64,000 nt of DNA from Listeria aquatica FSL S10-1188 (GTDB lineage: Bacteria; Bacillota; Bacilli; Lactobacillales; Listeriaceae): the NCBI RefSeq assembly GCF_000525795.1, contig NZ_AOCG01000006.1, positions 248,001-312,000 on the forward strand, written 5' to 3'. The number at the start of each line of letters is the position of its first letter. Within the stretch, counting starts at the first letter, position 1. Under the pieces are notes generated by a model, which did no database searches, had not been told where the DNA came from, and worked only from the letters and a program-made list of their open reading frames with translations. Positions 8,829-18,786 of the stretch are shown here, piece after piece. Made by a program: the position numbers and the translations under genes.

Positions 8829-9860
8829 TTATCGATATTCGTTTTTTTTATAGCTTGAATTGCGCATTTCGAAGAAGTCTGTCTTCGTTTCCGTGAAATT
8901 ATCCGCATATGCTTTAATCCAAGTCATGGTATTATCGCTATATCCAGGATAAAGTTCTTCCATTCCAAGCATCCCAAGCATTTTATTCGCACGATATTTA
9001 ACGTAGTCGACCATTTCATCTACATCTATACCTTCAATTCCTTGAAGCACTTCACTCGACCATTCTGTTTCGAGTTCCACTGCATGCTTAAAGGCATTAT
9101 TTGTATATTCAACGAGTTCGTCTGTTTGGAGTTCTGGATTTTCACCAAGAATAGCGCGAATGACTTCTGAAATAAATTTTGAATGAGCCAGTTCATCACG
9201 ATTAATAAAGCTGATGATTTTTCCAGTCCCATTCATTTTATTTTGTCGTACCAGATTATAGAAATAAGCAAAACCACTATAGAAATTGATTCCTTCTAAA
9301 ATAGAAGATTGAATTAAAGCTTTAACAATTGTTTCACCTGTTTTATTTTCCATAAAGTCATTATAAGCTTCCATGATAGGTTCATTTCGCTTAATAATCG
9401 TTGGGTGTGTTCTTGCAAAATCAAAAATCCGATTTTGATTCTTAAGGTCTGTGATCGAGGCCAAAACGTAAGAATAACTTTCATTATGGATCACTTCTTG
9501 TTGTCCAATAATCGCAGCGTTGGCATGAACAGCCGGATCCGTTACATATTCAGCAATATTATAAATAAAACGAGTTTGCGGTGAATCTAGAGTTGCAAGT
9601 AGCCCAATAATCGCATCAAAAGCTGCTCGTTCTTCCTCTGATAGTAGCGGATACTGCTTCGCATCACCTTTCATATCCACTTCATCTGGAATCCAGTAGT
9701 TCGTCGAAAGCTCTTTATATGCCCGGTAAAAAGACGGATAGGGAATATCGTTCCAATTTAAAATCCCACTTGTTTCCCCATTAATAATCGCAGTGGAATG
9801 ATTTGGATACATCGGTTCTAAAATTTTGATTCTTGTCAATGCTTTGCCTTGGTCTCCCAT
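8829..9860 (-). CDS. nrdF: Class Ib ribonucleotide reductase, small (radical) subunit
   Basis: A 343-residue ferritin-like R2 protein. Metal and radical site segments are visible: EERAAFDAIIGLL, QQEVIHNESYSYVL (EXXH), ILEGINFYSGF, and NRDELAHSKF (EXXH). It makes the tyrosyl radical used by NrdE to convert ribonucleotides into deoxyribonucleotides. ATG at 9860 has AAAGGAGG eight bases upstream. It lies between nrdE and the flavodoxin gene in one minus-strand operon; intact here. Confidence 0.93.
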   Translation of the reverse strand: MGDQGKALTRIKILEPMYPNHSTAIINGETSGILNWNDIPYPSFYRAYKELSTNYWIPDEVDMKGDAKQYPLLSEEERAAFDAIIGLLATLDSPQTRFIYNIAEYVTDPAVHANAAIIGQQEVIHNESYSYVLASITDLKNQNRIFDFARTHPTIIKRNEPIMEAYNDFMENKTGETIVKALIQSSILEGINFYSGFAYFYNLVRQNKMNGTGKIISFINRDELAHSKFISEVIRAILGENPELQTDELVEYTNNAFKHAVELETEWSSEVLQGIEGIDVDEMVDYVKYRANKMLGMLGMEELYPGYSDNTMTWIKAYADNFTETKTDFFEMRNSSYKKNEYR

Positions 9861-9946
9861 CAGCTAGGCCTCCTTTAATTTCTCTTGTATTAATATGTAA
9901 GAAAGAGGAGACAGCGAAATCAAATTCCCTGCCTCGTCTTTCTTTA

Positions 9947-12224
9947 TCAGCTTGAGCACCATTCACATTCTTCAATATCAATGTCATTCGAACGAACATA
10001 ATAAGTCGTTTTTAGATTTTCTCGCCATGCTGTCAAGTGAAGTTCAAGCAACATGCTTGCTTTGATTCCGCTTGGCACATAAAAGTTGAAACTTAAAGAT
10101 TGGTCAACGTGTCGCTGACGACGACCATTTTGACGAACACTTGCAAATTGATCTAATTTATAAGCGCCTTTTTCGTAGTATGGATAGGTGGAAAGACTGA
10201 GATCTGGTGCAATAACAGGACGTCTGTAATCTTTCTTTTCTTCATAATAGAAAGCACTATAAATTGGGTCAATCGAAGCCGTTGAACCAGCGATTTGTGC
10301 TGTACTCATATTCGGTGCAACAGCAACCAAATAAGCATTGCGAATCCCATTTTGACCAACGTCTTCTGCAAGCTCACGCCAGCGTTCACTTGTATAGCCA
10401 CGGCTTGAGAAGTATTCTCCTGTATTCCAGTCACTACCTTTAAAGACGCTGTAAGCTCCTTTTTCTTTTGCTAATCGGGAACTTGCTTGAATGGTTAGGA
10501 AGTTGATGTTTTCGTACAATTCATCAGCAAATTCTTCTGCTTCTTTTGAATCCCACGCAATATTTTTAAGAGCTAATAAATGATGCCATCCGAAAGTTCC
10601 AAGTCCGATGGAACGATATTTCCGGTTCGTAATTGTCGCTTGTGGCACAGGGAGTTCATTTAAATCAATAACGTTATCGAGCATGCGCACTTCAATATCA
10701 ATCAAGCGTTCCATTGTTCCTTCATCTTCAGCCAAGACAGCTCGACCAAGGTTAATTGAAGATAAGTTGCAGACAACGAAATCGCCTGCTTGTTTAGTAA
10801 TAACAATTTGATCTCCAGAAATTATTTCTTGAATCATCCGCGTTGGACTCATGTTTTGCATAATTTCCGTGCAAAGGTTACTGGAATAAATCATGCCTAC
10901 ATGTTTATTCGGGTTTTTGCGGTTTACTTCATCACGATAAAACATGAATGGGTTCCCCGTTTCAAGTTGGCTCACCATGATACGCTTCATGATGTCGATC
11001 GCTTTCACGATTTTTTTTACTAATCGTTTCATCAGCAACCAACTCTTCATATTTTTCGCGGAATGAACCCTCCCCTTTTTTCTCATCATAAAAGTCTTGT
11101 AAATACCAACCTTTTTTCGCTTTTACTTCATGTGGGTCAAATAAATACCAGTCTCCCCGGCGTTCCACCGCTTCCATGAACAAGTCTGGGATACAAACTG
11201 CCGTAAATATATCATGCGCCCGTAAACGTTGGTCTCCGTTGTTTAAACGAAGATCTAGGAACATCTCAATATCTTTATGGAAAACATCTAGATAAACAGA
11301 AATGGCCCCTTTACGTTGTCCTAATTGATCCACACTGACAGCTGTGTTATTTAATTGTTTAATCCAAGGAATAACTCCCCCGCTTGCTCCTTTGACACCA
11401 CGAATTGGGGCTCCTGTGGAACGAACGTAGCCGATGTATGCACCAACACCACCACCGTGTTTCGAAACACGAGCGACATCCGTATTGCTATCGTAGATGC
11501 CTTGTAAGCTATCATCAATCGTATCAATAAAGCAGCTCGAAAGTTGTCCTCCTACTTTCCCAGCATTTGCTAGTGTTGGCGTAGCCACTGTCATATACAA
11601 ATTGCTAAGCGCCCAGTAAGCTTCCCTTACAAGCTCCATACGCTTCGCTTTTGGCTCTTCTTGCATCAAATAAAGGGCAATCGTGAGCCAGCGTTCTTGT
11701 GGAAGTTCATAGACGTTACGTGCTTGATCAGTCGCTAGATAACGAGTTGCCAGCAGATAAAGACCATTGTATGTAAATAACTTATCTTTTTCTGGGTCAA
11801 TCATCTTACCAGCTTCAATCAATTCTTCTTTCGTATAGTTTTTTAAAATGCTACCAGAATAAATCCCGCGTTCGCCAAGACTTTCCTGTAATCCAATATA
11901 AGAGCCATATTTATCATCATCATTATAGAAACGATTTTTACTGGCTTTTTTATATAATTTATTTAAATACAGACGTGCTGCGAAATGTTCCCATTCAGGC
12001 AAATGAATATCCGTTTTTGCTTCTGCTTCACGAATTAAATAATCCGTTAATTCATCAGCAGAGTAATCTTCTTTTTTCTCAATAAAACGGAAAATCTTTT
12101 CTTTGTATTCTTTGATGTCAAGTTTTGGAAATTCTTCATGGATCTTATCCAAATAGCGGTTTAAACGATCAGCATCGAAAGGTAATTTCCGATTTCCACC
12201 GTCTTTTACAATATAAGTCGTCAT
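9947..12224 (-). pseudogene. nrdE: Ribonucleotide reductase, large subunit (one run-length break)
   Basis: Catalytic R1 subunit. Visible motifs: SSCFIDTIDD (redox Cys), GGGVGAYIGYVRSTGAPIRG, CTEIMQNMSPTR and NLSSINLG around the active site, the APNMSTAQIAGST loop, and a C-terminal redox pair in EECEWCSS. The likely start is the ATG at 12224 (MTTYIVKDGG) behind GGGAG. A T8 run at 11011-11018 splits it; one base fewer joins ETISKK to IVKAIDIMKR and gives about 758 residues. Since this is normally essential for aerobic dNTP synthesis, a sequencing error is more likely than real loss. Tandem NrdR boxes lie upstream. Confidence 0.9.
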
Positions 12225-12374
12225 TTGCACTCCCCATTTCTTAAAAATTCTTCCAGCCATAAAGGCCATTGATCGCGTTCTCCTCTTTTATGTCAAATCA
12301 TAAAAATTAACTTTTTTAGAAAGAAAAGTTCTCTTTAAAAAAGCTAAAAACAAGTGATGCGATATTCGGTGTTA

Positions 12375-12422
12375 ACACTATATATGGTATAACTTTTTGA
12401 TTGTGAATTCAAGATATAGTAC
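12375..12422 (-). promoter_or_regulatory. Tandem NrdR boxes upstream of nrdE
   Basis: Two NrdR-type boxes: ACACTATATATGGTAT (12375-12390, 14 of 16 to the palindromic consensus) and CAAGATATAG core at 12410-12419 (exact match to the reversed core CWAGATATWG). The cores are 32 bp apart, about three helical turns, as is typical for NrdR operators. NrdR is the ATP/dATP-dependent repressor of ribonucleotide reductase genes. Confidence 0.75.
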
Positions 12423-12429
12423 TCAGGCT

Positions 12430-12700
12430 ATCTTTTTGAAAACGCATACATCACTCGTATACAGCGAAAAATTCTTCTTTTATTAAATCTAGACAAAGAT
12501 TGTGATTTAAAAAACAAATTGAGAGGTCAAGGGTTTTGAACACTTGGAGTGACAAGGTTTTATAAAATAGGGCACTTTTTGCCTTGGAATTAACAAACAA
12601 TTTCCAACCTTTTATTTTCACAATCTAAAAGCAGTCCATACATAAAACCTTGGTTTTTTCAAGTCCCAAAAGGAATATTTTTTTAATTTTTCTCGTGAAA
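12430..12700. other. Gene-free stretch between nrd promoter and MATE terminator
   Basis: About 270 A+T-rich bases with no coding sequence, repeat or RNA motif that I can support. A short open frame on the minus strand at 12625-12822 overlaps the MATE gene in another frame and is not credible. Confidence 0.5.
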
Positions 12701-12730
12701 AAACTTCCCGTTTTACGAAACGGGAAGTTT
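12701..12730 (-). terminator. Terminator overlapping the MATE stop codon
   Basis: Arms AAACTTCCCGTTT/AAACGGGAAGTTT with a 4-base loop, followed by a T-rich tract on the minus strand. The stop codon of the MATE gene lies inside the hairpin. Confidence 0.8.
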
Positions 12731-14053
12731 GAATAAATGTTTCGAGCGTGCATAAATAAAAATGCTTGCTGCCACAATAAATTCAGAAATAGGAATGGCG
12801 CTGAAAACGCCTGCTGCTCCAAAAAACGGTGGTAAAATCAGCAAGAAGATGACCATGAAGATGAGTTCTCTTGCAACTGTTACCCAAGTTGCCATCCCAA
12901 TTCGGTCCGTTGTTTGAAAATAGGTCATCATGACAAAATTGAAGCCCATAAACAAGTAACCAGAGAAAAAGATACGTACACCAAGTACAGCCAAATCATG
13001 GATATCTGCTTCAAAGTCCCCAAACAGCTGGACGATTTGATCCGCGAAAAATAAGCCGATGATGAAAAAGAATAGTCCTGTTGCAATAGCAACGATAGCC
13101 GCTAATCGCACAGTTTCTTTCTCGCGTCGAACAAGTTTAGCCCCACGGTAATAACTGATTAGAGGCTGGATCGCAGAACCCATACCAAGGAACATCATTA
13201 GAATCACGCTATGCGAATAATTTAACACTGAAAAGGCCGCCACACCTGCAGTTCCAGCTACTGCTGCAATCGCAATGTTGTACCCCATCGTGAAAACTGA
13301 CATGCCTAGTTCTGATAAAAAGCTTGGTAAACCAATTGAAAAAGTTCGTTTCAAAGAATCCAGCGTTAATTGAAAGCGGACAAATTTTAACCGACTTGTT
13401 TTCTTGAAAAAGTGTGTCGCTAAAATAATGACACCTATCGCAATCGCCGAAACCGTTGCAAGTGCCGATCCTTTTACGCCTAAATCTAAAATGAACAAAA
13501 AGATATAGTTCAAAATAACATTCATCACGGCTGTCACAATGAGTGCAATCATGGCAAGGTTTGGGTCGCCATCGTTACGAACAAAAATACTTAAAATATT
13601 TTCAAGCGTTAAAACGAAACCAAACAGTAATAAGACGTTCATATAATCCATCACATAAGGAATAGTTTCATCATTCGCGCCAAGTGTATACGCAAGTGGC
13701 ATTCGGAAAATAAAAGCTAGAATCGCAAGTAGAATGGTAATGGAAAGCACCATTAAAATCGAACGCGTGAAAATAATCTGTGCCTGTCCAATTTTTTTCT
13801 CACCAAGCGCAAATGAATATTGCGTCGCTCCGCCGATTCCAATCCAAAGTGAAATCGCTGTGAAAATGGAAAACACGGGAACAGCAATATTAATACCAGC
13901 AAGCGCCACGCCGCCAAGCCGATGACCAACAAAAATACCATCTATGACAATATTAATCGACATCAAAAGCATGCCGACGAGTGAAGGAATTAAATACTTG
14001 ACGTAAACCTTCCCAACAGAGCCACTTTCTAAAATTTGATCACTATTTTTCAT
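12713..14053 (-). CDS. MATE family efflux transporter
   Basis: A 446-residue, twelve-helix protein with a start typical of MATE pumps (PSLVGMLLMSINIVIDGIFVG, then LGGVALAGINIAVPVF) and the second-half repeat (GLPSFLSELGMSVFTMGYN, GMGSAIQPLISYYRGAK). MATE pumps expel cationic drugs or metabolites using Na+ or H+. It is monocistronic, transcribed away from the YxeA-like gene. Substrate cannot be read from sequence. Intact. Confidence 0.88.
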   Translation of the reverse strand: MKNSDQILESGSVGKVYVKYLIPSLVGMLLMSINIVIDGIFVGHRLGGVALAGINIAVPVFSIFTAISLWIGIGGATQYSFALGEKKIGQAQIIFTRSILMVLSITILLAILAFIFRMPLAYTLGANDETIPYVMDYMNVLLLFGFVLTLENILSIFVRNDGDPNLAMIALIVTAVMNVILNYIFLFILDLGVKGSALATVSAIAIGVIILATHFFKKTSRLKFVRFQLTLDSLKRTFSIGLPSFLSELGMSVFTMGYNIAIAAVAGTAGVAAFSVLNYSHSVILMMFLGMGSAIQPLISYYRGAKLVRREKETVRLAAIVAIATGLFFFIIGLFFADQIVQLFGDFEADIHDLAVLGVRIFFSGYLFMGFNFVMMTYFQTTDRIGMATWVTVARELIFMVIFLLILPPFFGAAGVFSAIPISEFIVAASIFIYARSKHLFKLPVS

Positions 14054-14247
14054 TTTACATCCCTCGTTTTACCTAACGTTTATTAGCTTTTCTATTTAAC
14101 CATATTTTCACTAAAAAAAGCAAGACTTTTTTCTCAAACATGACAAAAATGTAAGGTAATTCCTCATTTTGTTAGTTTATACGAGGGAACGCCTCGCTTT
14201 TTTTTCTGTAGAATAAGAGTATAGAAAAAAGACTAAAGGAGGTCATT

Positions 14248-14594
14248 ATGAAGAAAAAAAACAACTTTGCTGGGACTTCTAGCTGCAACACTGCTCTTAT
14301 CGACTCTTTTTGTATTTGAATATTTAGTCCCTGACAATCAAACTGCTAGCTCTTATTTTGTCAAAATGAAATCAAGTGGTGAACCCGTTAAAAAAAAGTC
14401 AATTTAAAGGTTATAAATATACGGAAACGGTCTATAATTCTAGAGGCCACTCTTCTAAACTTTCTTTTTACTCCGATAAAAAACTCGCACAAAATGAACG
14501 CTTTAAAATCATTGTAAATAGCAATCACTTTGTTTCGAACTATAAAAAAGTGTCTACATTACCCAAAAATGTACAATATTTAGCAGAAAAATAA
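14248..14594 (+). pseudogene. YxeA-like small exported protein, two run-length breaks
   Basis: A perfect AAAGGAGG site precedes ATG 14248. Removing one A from each A8 run (14254-14261 and 14391-14398) gives about 114 residues: a lysine start, a hydrophobic signal or anchor (residues about 6-22) and a soluble YxeA/DUF1093-like domain (SQFKGYKYTETVYNSRGH, then KKLAQNERFKIIVN). Members are small exported proteins of unknown function, often near transporters; here the neighbour is a divergent MATE pump. Both breaks are of the assembly-error type. Confidence 0.7.
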
Positions 14595-14616
14595 GCCGAC
14601 TTGCATGCGGCTTATT
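14590..14616. terminator. Bidirectional terminator
   Basis: Arms AATAAGCCG/CGGCTTATT with a 9-base loop between convergent genes, T-rich on both exits. It includes the stop codon of the minus-strand gene. Confidence 0.8.
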
Positions 14617-14980
14617 TTTCTTGGCGAATATTTTCGTTATAATAGTGGATCACATGACGCACGAAAAGCTGTGCCACAACCATTAATATCCATGTGTAAA
14701 TCAACATAAAAGGTTGACCAAACGGCTCATAATATTCCATGTCCTTCACTAGGAAAAAATGGGCAAATAAAAAAGATGAGGCTAAACTACCTAGATTCCA
14801 GCAAAGCACGCACACCACCGAATAATTTTTACTCACATAACCCGTAAGAACGAAGTAAAAAATCGTTAGCGGGATGAGAAACCACGGATAAGTCGCGGAA
14901 AACGCGAAAGCATATTCAAAATAAAAATAAAGAAAAGGCATCGGTACGCAAGCAAGAATAGGAAATAAGATGCGCTTCAT
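14612..14980 (-). CDS. Four-helix membrane protein, unknown function
   Basis: A 122-residue protein with four predicted membrane segments (about residues 4-24, 31-48, 54-76, 90-110) and a short polar tail. ATG 14980 is preceded by a AGGAGGATAA sequence. No recognisable domain. It lies alone between two terminators. Confidence 0.6.
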   Translation of the reverse strand: MKRILFPILACVPMPFLYFYFEYAFAFSATYPWFLIPLTIFYFVLTGYVSKNYSVVCVLCWNLGSLASSFLFAHFFLVKDMEYYEPFGQPFMLIYTWILMVVAQLFVRHVIHYYNENIRQEK

Positions 14981-15034
14981 AAATTTATCCTCCTTGTCCT
15001 TTTCATACCCGCTTAGATGCCTAATTATGCAAAA

Positions 15035-15058
15035 AAATCCAAGCCGAAGCTTGGATTT
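15035..15058 (-). terminator. Terminator of pta
   Basis: Arms AAATCCAAGC/GCTTGGATTT, loop of four, followed by A/T tracts on both sides; immediately downstream of the pta stop. Confidence 0.8.
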
Positions 15059-15060
15059 TT

Positions 15061-16038
15061 TTATTCACTCACAGCTTGAGCAGCCGTAATCAGTGAAAGG
15101 TTATAAACATCTTGTGTATTACACCCGCGCGATAAGTCATTAACAGGCGCATTTAAACCTTGCAAGATCGGTCCAACCGCTTCGAAGTTTCCTAGGCGTT
15201 GCGCAATTTTATAGCCAATGTTTCCTGCTTCAAGACTTGGGAAGATAAATACATTCGCATCGCCCTTTAATACTGAATCAGGCGCTTTTTGTTTAGCTAC
15301 ACTAGGAACAAACGCAGCATCAAACTGGAATTCTCCGTCAAGTGTTAGTTCAGGTGCTTTTTCTTTGGCTAGTTTAGTCGCTTCCGCTACTTTTTCAGTT
15401 TCATCAGATTTAGCTGAGCCCTTTGTCGAGAAGCTTAACATCGCAACTCGTGGATCAATATCAAAAATCGAAGCCGTTTCGGCACTGACTACGGCATTTT
15501 CAGCCAAATCAGCAGCAGTTGGCGCAATATTAATCGCGACATCACTAAACAAATAGCGTTCCGCTTCTCGCACCATAATCATCGCACCTGCCACTTTAGA
15601 AATTCCAGGTTTTGTTTTAATAATTTGTAGAGCTGGGCGAACCGTATCTCCAGTTGAATGAATCGCTCCACTAACTAGGCCATCTGCTTTCCCAGTGAAA
15701 ACAAGCATTGTTCCAAAGTAATTTGGATCAAGTAGAAGTTTTTCAGCATCTTCTTGTGTTGCTTTTCCTTTTCTACGTTCCACAAAAGCGGTCACAAGTT
15801 CAGAAAAATCGGCATCCCCTTGTGGGTTTCTTATTTCTACACCCGCAAGGTCAACCCCTGCTTTTTTAGCCGCGCTTGCTACTTCTTCCTCTGTCCCAAG
15901 AAGAATCGGTTCAACAATTCCTTCTTCTTTAAGTTTGGCTGCAGCGCCGGCAATTCGTTCATCTTTTCCTTCTGGCAGGACAATTTTAACATTTTTCCCT
16001 GCCACTTGTTTTTTAATGGATGTAAATAAATCGCTCAT
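15061..16038 (-). CDS. pta: Phosphate acetyltransferase
   Basis: A 325-residue Pta (short, catalytic-domain-only form) counted from ATG 16038 (MSDLFTSIKK) with GGGAGG nearby; an in-frame extension to 16086 lacks a good site. Seen: KIVLPEGKDERIAGAA at the start, YFGTMLVFTGKADGLVSGAIHSTGDTVRPALQ in the middle (the conserved nucleotide/CoA region) and GNIGYKIAQRLG near the end. It interconverts acetyl-CoA and acetyl phosphate in overflow metabolism; the acetate kinase gene is not in the window. Monocistronic, intact. Confidence 0.93.
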   Translation of the reverse strand: MSDLFTSIKKQVAGKNVKIVLPEGKDERIAGAAAKLKEEGIVEPILLGTEEEVASAAKKAGVDLAGVEIRNPQGDADFSELVTAFVERRKGKATQEDAEKLLLDPNYFGTMLVFTGKADGLVSGAIHSTGDTVRPALQIIKTKPGISKVAGAMIMVREAERYLFSDVAINIAPTAADLAENAVVSAETASIFDIDPRVAMLSFSTKGSAKSDETEKVAEATKLAKEKAPELTLDGEFQFDAAFVPSVAKQKAPDSVLKGDANVFIFPSLEAGNIGYKIAQRLGNFEAVGPILQGLNAPVNDLSRGCNTQDVYNLSLITAAQAVSE

Positions 16039-16322
16039 TTTCGCAATTCCTCCCAATTTCTTCGTATTCCTTATCCTTCCTATCATACTATAACTTGTGT
16101 AATAAAAAAACCTGAAAAACAGCTTATTTCCTAGTCTTTACTGCTATATGACAGCTAAATGACAACAGCTAGAATGATTCCTCGAAGCCCCCCTTCTGAA
16201 TCTTTTTTCCTGTATCAATTTTCTGTTTCCTTTTCTTACGAGTCTCGTTCGCCTTTTGCCGCTTTTTTGTGATATGATGAAACAGATAAAATAACAGAAC
16301 AAATAGAAAAAAGGTGAAATAT

Positions 16323-17477
16323 ATGTTAAAACCCATTCGGCCCGAGCTAGCAGAAATTCAAATTAGTGGCATTCGTCGTTTTAATACACGCGTTTCTGGG
16401 ATTAGCGATATGATTAAACTGACGCTTGGCGAACCCGACTTTTATACACCTGAACATATTAAACAAGCTGCGATTGAGGCGATTCACGAAAACTTTACAA
16501 ACTATACGAATAATGCTGGTATGCCTGAACTTCTTCGTGCTGCCTCCGATTATTTTAACGAAAAATATCAATTGGGTTTCTCAGAAGAAGAAATCATTAC
16601 GACAGTTGGCGCAACAGAAGCGATTGCAGTCGCACTTGAAGCCATTCTCTCTGCTGGAGACGAAGTGATTTTGCCAGACCCGATCTATCCTGGATACGAA
16701 CCGATCATTCGTCTCTTAGGGGCTATCCCCGTTAAAGTAGATACGACGACTAGCGGCTTCAAATTAACACCAGAACAACTCAAGAACGCCATTTCTGAAA
16801 AAAACAAAAGCACTCATCTTGCCTTATCCTTCTAACCCAACTGGTGTGTCACTCGAGGAAGCAGAACTAGCCGCACTTGCCTCCGTCTTAGAAGAAACTG
16901 GTATTTATGTAGTGGCTGATGAAATTTATAGCGAATTGCATTATGAATCAGCGCACGTTTCCATTCGTAAGTTTTTGCCGCAACAAACGATCGTCATTAA
17001 CGGTTTGTCGAAGTCTCATGCCATGATAGGCTTTCGAATCGGCTTTTTAATGGCTGAAAAGAGCTTGTTACAAGAAATGCTTAAAGTCCATCAGTACACC
17101 GTCACTTGTGCAAGTTCCATTAGCCAGAAAGCTGCGCTTGAGGCGGTTACAAACGGAAAAGAAGATTGTCTCCCAATGCGTACAGAATACAAAACACGTG
17201 CCGGCTTTGTTGAGCAACGCTTGCTAAAAATGGGCTTTGAAATTATTCCACCTGACGGCGCTTTTTTATTTTTTTCGTCAAGCTACCAGATTTCGTTCAA
17301 GAAAACGCCTTCGACTGGGCCGTACGTCTTGCTGAAGAAGCTAAAGTTGCGGTCGTTCCCGGGGAAGCCTTTTCCGAGAAAGGCGAGCGCTACTTCCGAC
17401 TATCTTATGCAGCATCCTTTGATGAGCTTGCAGAAGCCATGGAACGCATAAAAAGCTTTATGGATCAATTCAATTAA
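16323..17477 (+). pseudogene. PLP aminotransferase, class I (PatA-like), run-length breaks
   Basis: Fold-type I aminotransferase of the PatA/AspC-like group: IKLTLGEPDF, NYTNNAGMPELL, GATEAIAVAL, PYPSNPTG, and the PLP-lysine in NGLSKSHAMIGFRIG. ATG 16323 has AAGGTGA seven bases upstream. Three surplus bases break it: an A7 run near 16798-16804, and T6 and T7 runs near 17264-17275; fixing them gives GAFYFFVKLPDF and a normal C-terminus (RYFRLSYAASFDELAEAMERI), about 384 residues. Bacillus PatA acts in N-acetyl-diaminopimelate formation; the same role here is inference, supported only by similarity and a nearby ArgE/DapE-type gene. Confidence 0.85.
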
Positions 17478-17479
17478 AA

Positions 17480-17512
17480 AAAGAGATTCAAGGGCAAGCC
17501 TTGAATCTCTTT
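17480..17512. terminator. Convergent bidirectional terminator
   Basis: Arms AAAGAGATTCAAGG/CCTTGAATCTCTTT with a short loop between the convergent aminotransferase and ArgE/DapE-type gene, followed by T7 on the plus strand. Confidence 0.85.
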
Positions 17513-17520
17513 TTTTATAC

Positions 17521-18669
17521 TTACTTTTCACTCAAAAAATCTACCATCATGTCCTTATAAACTTCAATCATATCGTTATAATTCTCGGTAGAAACGTATT
17601 CATCCGCTTGATGTGCCATCTCTCCAACACCAGGTCCGAAAATGATAACTGGAAAATCCTTTTTGGCTTTAATAAACTCAGCCGCATCAGTTGTCCCTGC
17701 AGCTGTGACTAATTGAATTTTTTGTCCAGTTCGTCTTTCATAAGCAGCTTGTCCAATTCGTGCAATATCAGAGTCTTTATCACTAAAGACAGGGAGCTTA
17801 TCGTAATCCCAAACAAGCTCTAATTTCACATCTTTTTCTGCATTTAGTTTTTTAAGAATATCTGCAAATACTTGTTGAATCTTTTCATTATCCACTTCAG
17901 GAATCGTTCGAATGTTCCCTTGTAGTTTTGCAAGTTCAGGAATACTATTCACTTGATTTCCGCCAGAAACTACCGTTGCATTATGTGTGAAATTACCAAG
18001 TAACGGATTTGTATCCTTAACAGAAGCCACAAAATCTTCTACTTCATTATAAAAGAGCATCAAATTATCAATCGCATTGACACCGAACTCTGGCATTGAA
18101 CTGTGCGCATTTTTCCCATAAGAAGTCACCGTATAATTCATTGAGCCTTTATGCGCGTAGCAAATTTGCGGGCCACTTGGTTCTCCAATAACAAGTGCAT
18201 CTAAGTCATCCGCGTAACCTTCCGAAGTGAGTTGCTCAGCTCCTAACTCACCGATTTCTTCTCCAACAGTAGCCAGTAATTTTACTTTACCTGATAACGT
18301 TTTCTTCTCATCTTGCAGTTCAATCATCGCAATGACCATCGCTGCAAGGCCAGATTTCATATCCGTTGCACCACGTCCATAAAGTTTACCATCTTTTTCA
18401 GTCGCTTCAAAAGGAGGATACGTCCATTTCGAAACGTCCCCAGCATCTACGACATCCATATGGCCAGAAACACCAAGTACTCGCTTACCTTCTTCCCCAA
18501 TTTCGCTCACCAAACTTGCTCGATTTTCCGCAAATTGGACTTTCTGTGAATCAATTCCATGTTTTTTTAATAGCTTAGCGAGATAGTCTGCAACCGCTTC
18601 TTCATTTCCATTTGTTGAGTCAATATTTACAATATCCTTTAAAACCTGCAATCTTTCTTGTTGTTCCAT
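17521..18669 (-). CDS. ArgE/DapE family amidohydrolase (M20)
   Basis: A 382-residue M20 metallohydrolase. Metal ligands appear in VSGHMDVV (His), GRGATDMKSG (bridging Asp), VGEEIGELGAE (catalytic Glu pair) and near the end GPGVGEMAHQADEYVS (His). The dimerisation lid contains AHKGSMNYTV and KNAHSSMPEFGVNAID. Listeria annotations call the closest type succinyl-diaminopimelate desuccinylase, but M20 specificity (N-acetyl or N-succinyl amino acids) cannot be read reliably. Intact, monocistronic. Confidence 0.85.
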   Translation of the reverse strand: MEQQERLQVLKDIVNIDSTNGNEEAVADYLAKLLKKHGIDSQKVQFAENRASLVSEIGEEGKRVLGVSGHMDVVDAGDVSKWTYPPFEATEKDGKLYGRGATDMKSGLAAMVIAMIELQDEKKTLSGKVKLLATVGEEIGELGAEQLTSEGYADDLDALVIGEPSGPQICYAHKGSMNYTVTSYGKNAHSSMPEFGVNAIDNLMLFYNEVEDFVASVKDTNPLLGNFTHNATVVSGGNQVNSIPELAKLQGNIRTIPEVDNEKIQQVFADILKKLNAEKDVKLELVWDYDKLPVFSDKDSDIARIGQAAYERRTGQKIQLVTAAGTTDAAEFIKAKKDFPVIIFGPGVGEMAHQADEYVSTENYNDMIEVYKDMMVDFLSEK

Positions 18670-18786
18670 GTTTGGTTCCCTTCCTTCTATAAAGTCATAT
18701 AATTAATTCCCTCTATAAGTCGTTTCAAACTAAACTTTACAAATTTAATATTTGACTTCGTTTTTAGAAAAAGCTAAACTTTTCAT

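Noticed and set aside
14181-14204. Terminator-like hairpin (CGAGG-CCTCG with T8) upstream of the YxeA-like gene
   Set aside because: Only a 5-bp stem between divergent genes with no transcript to end there; probably chance.
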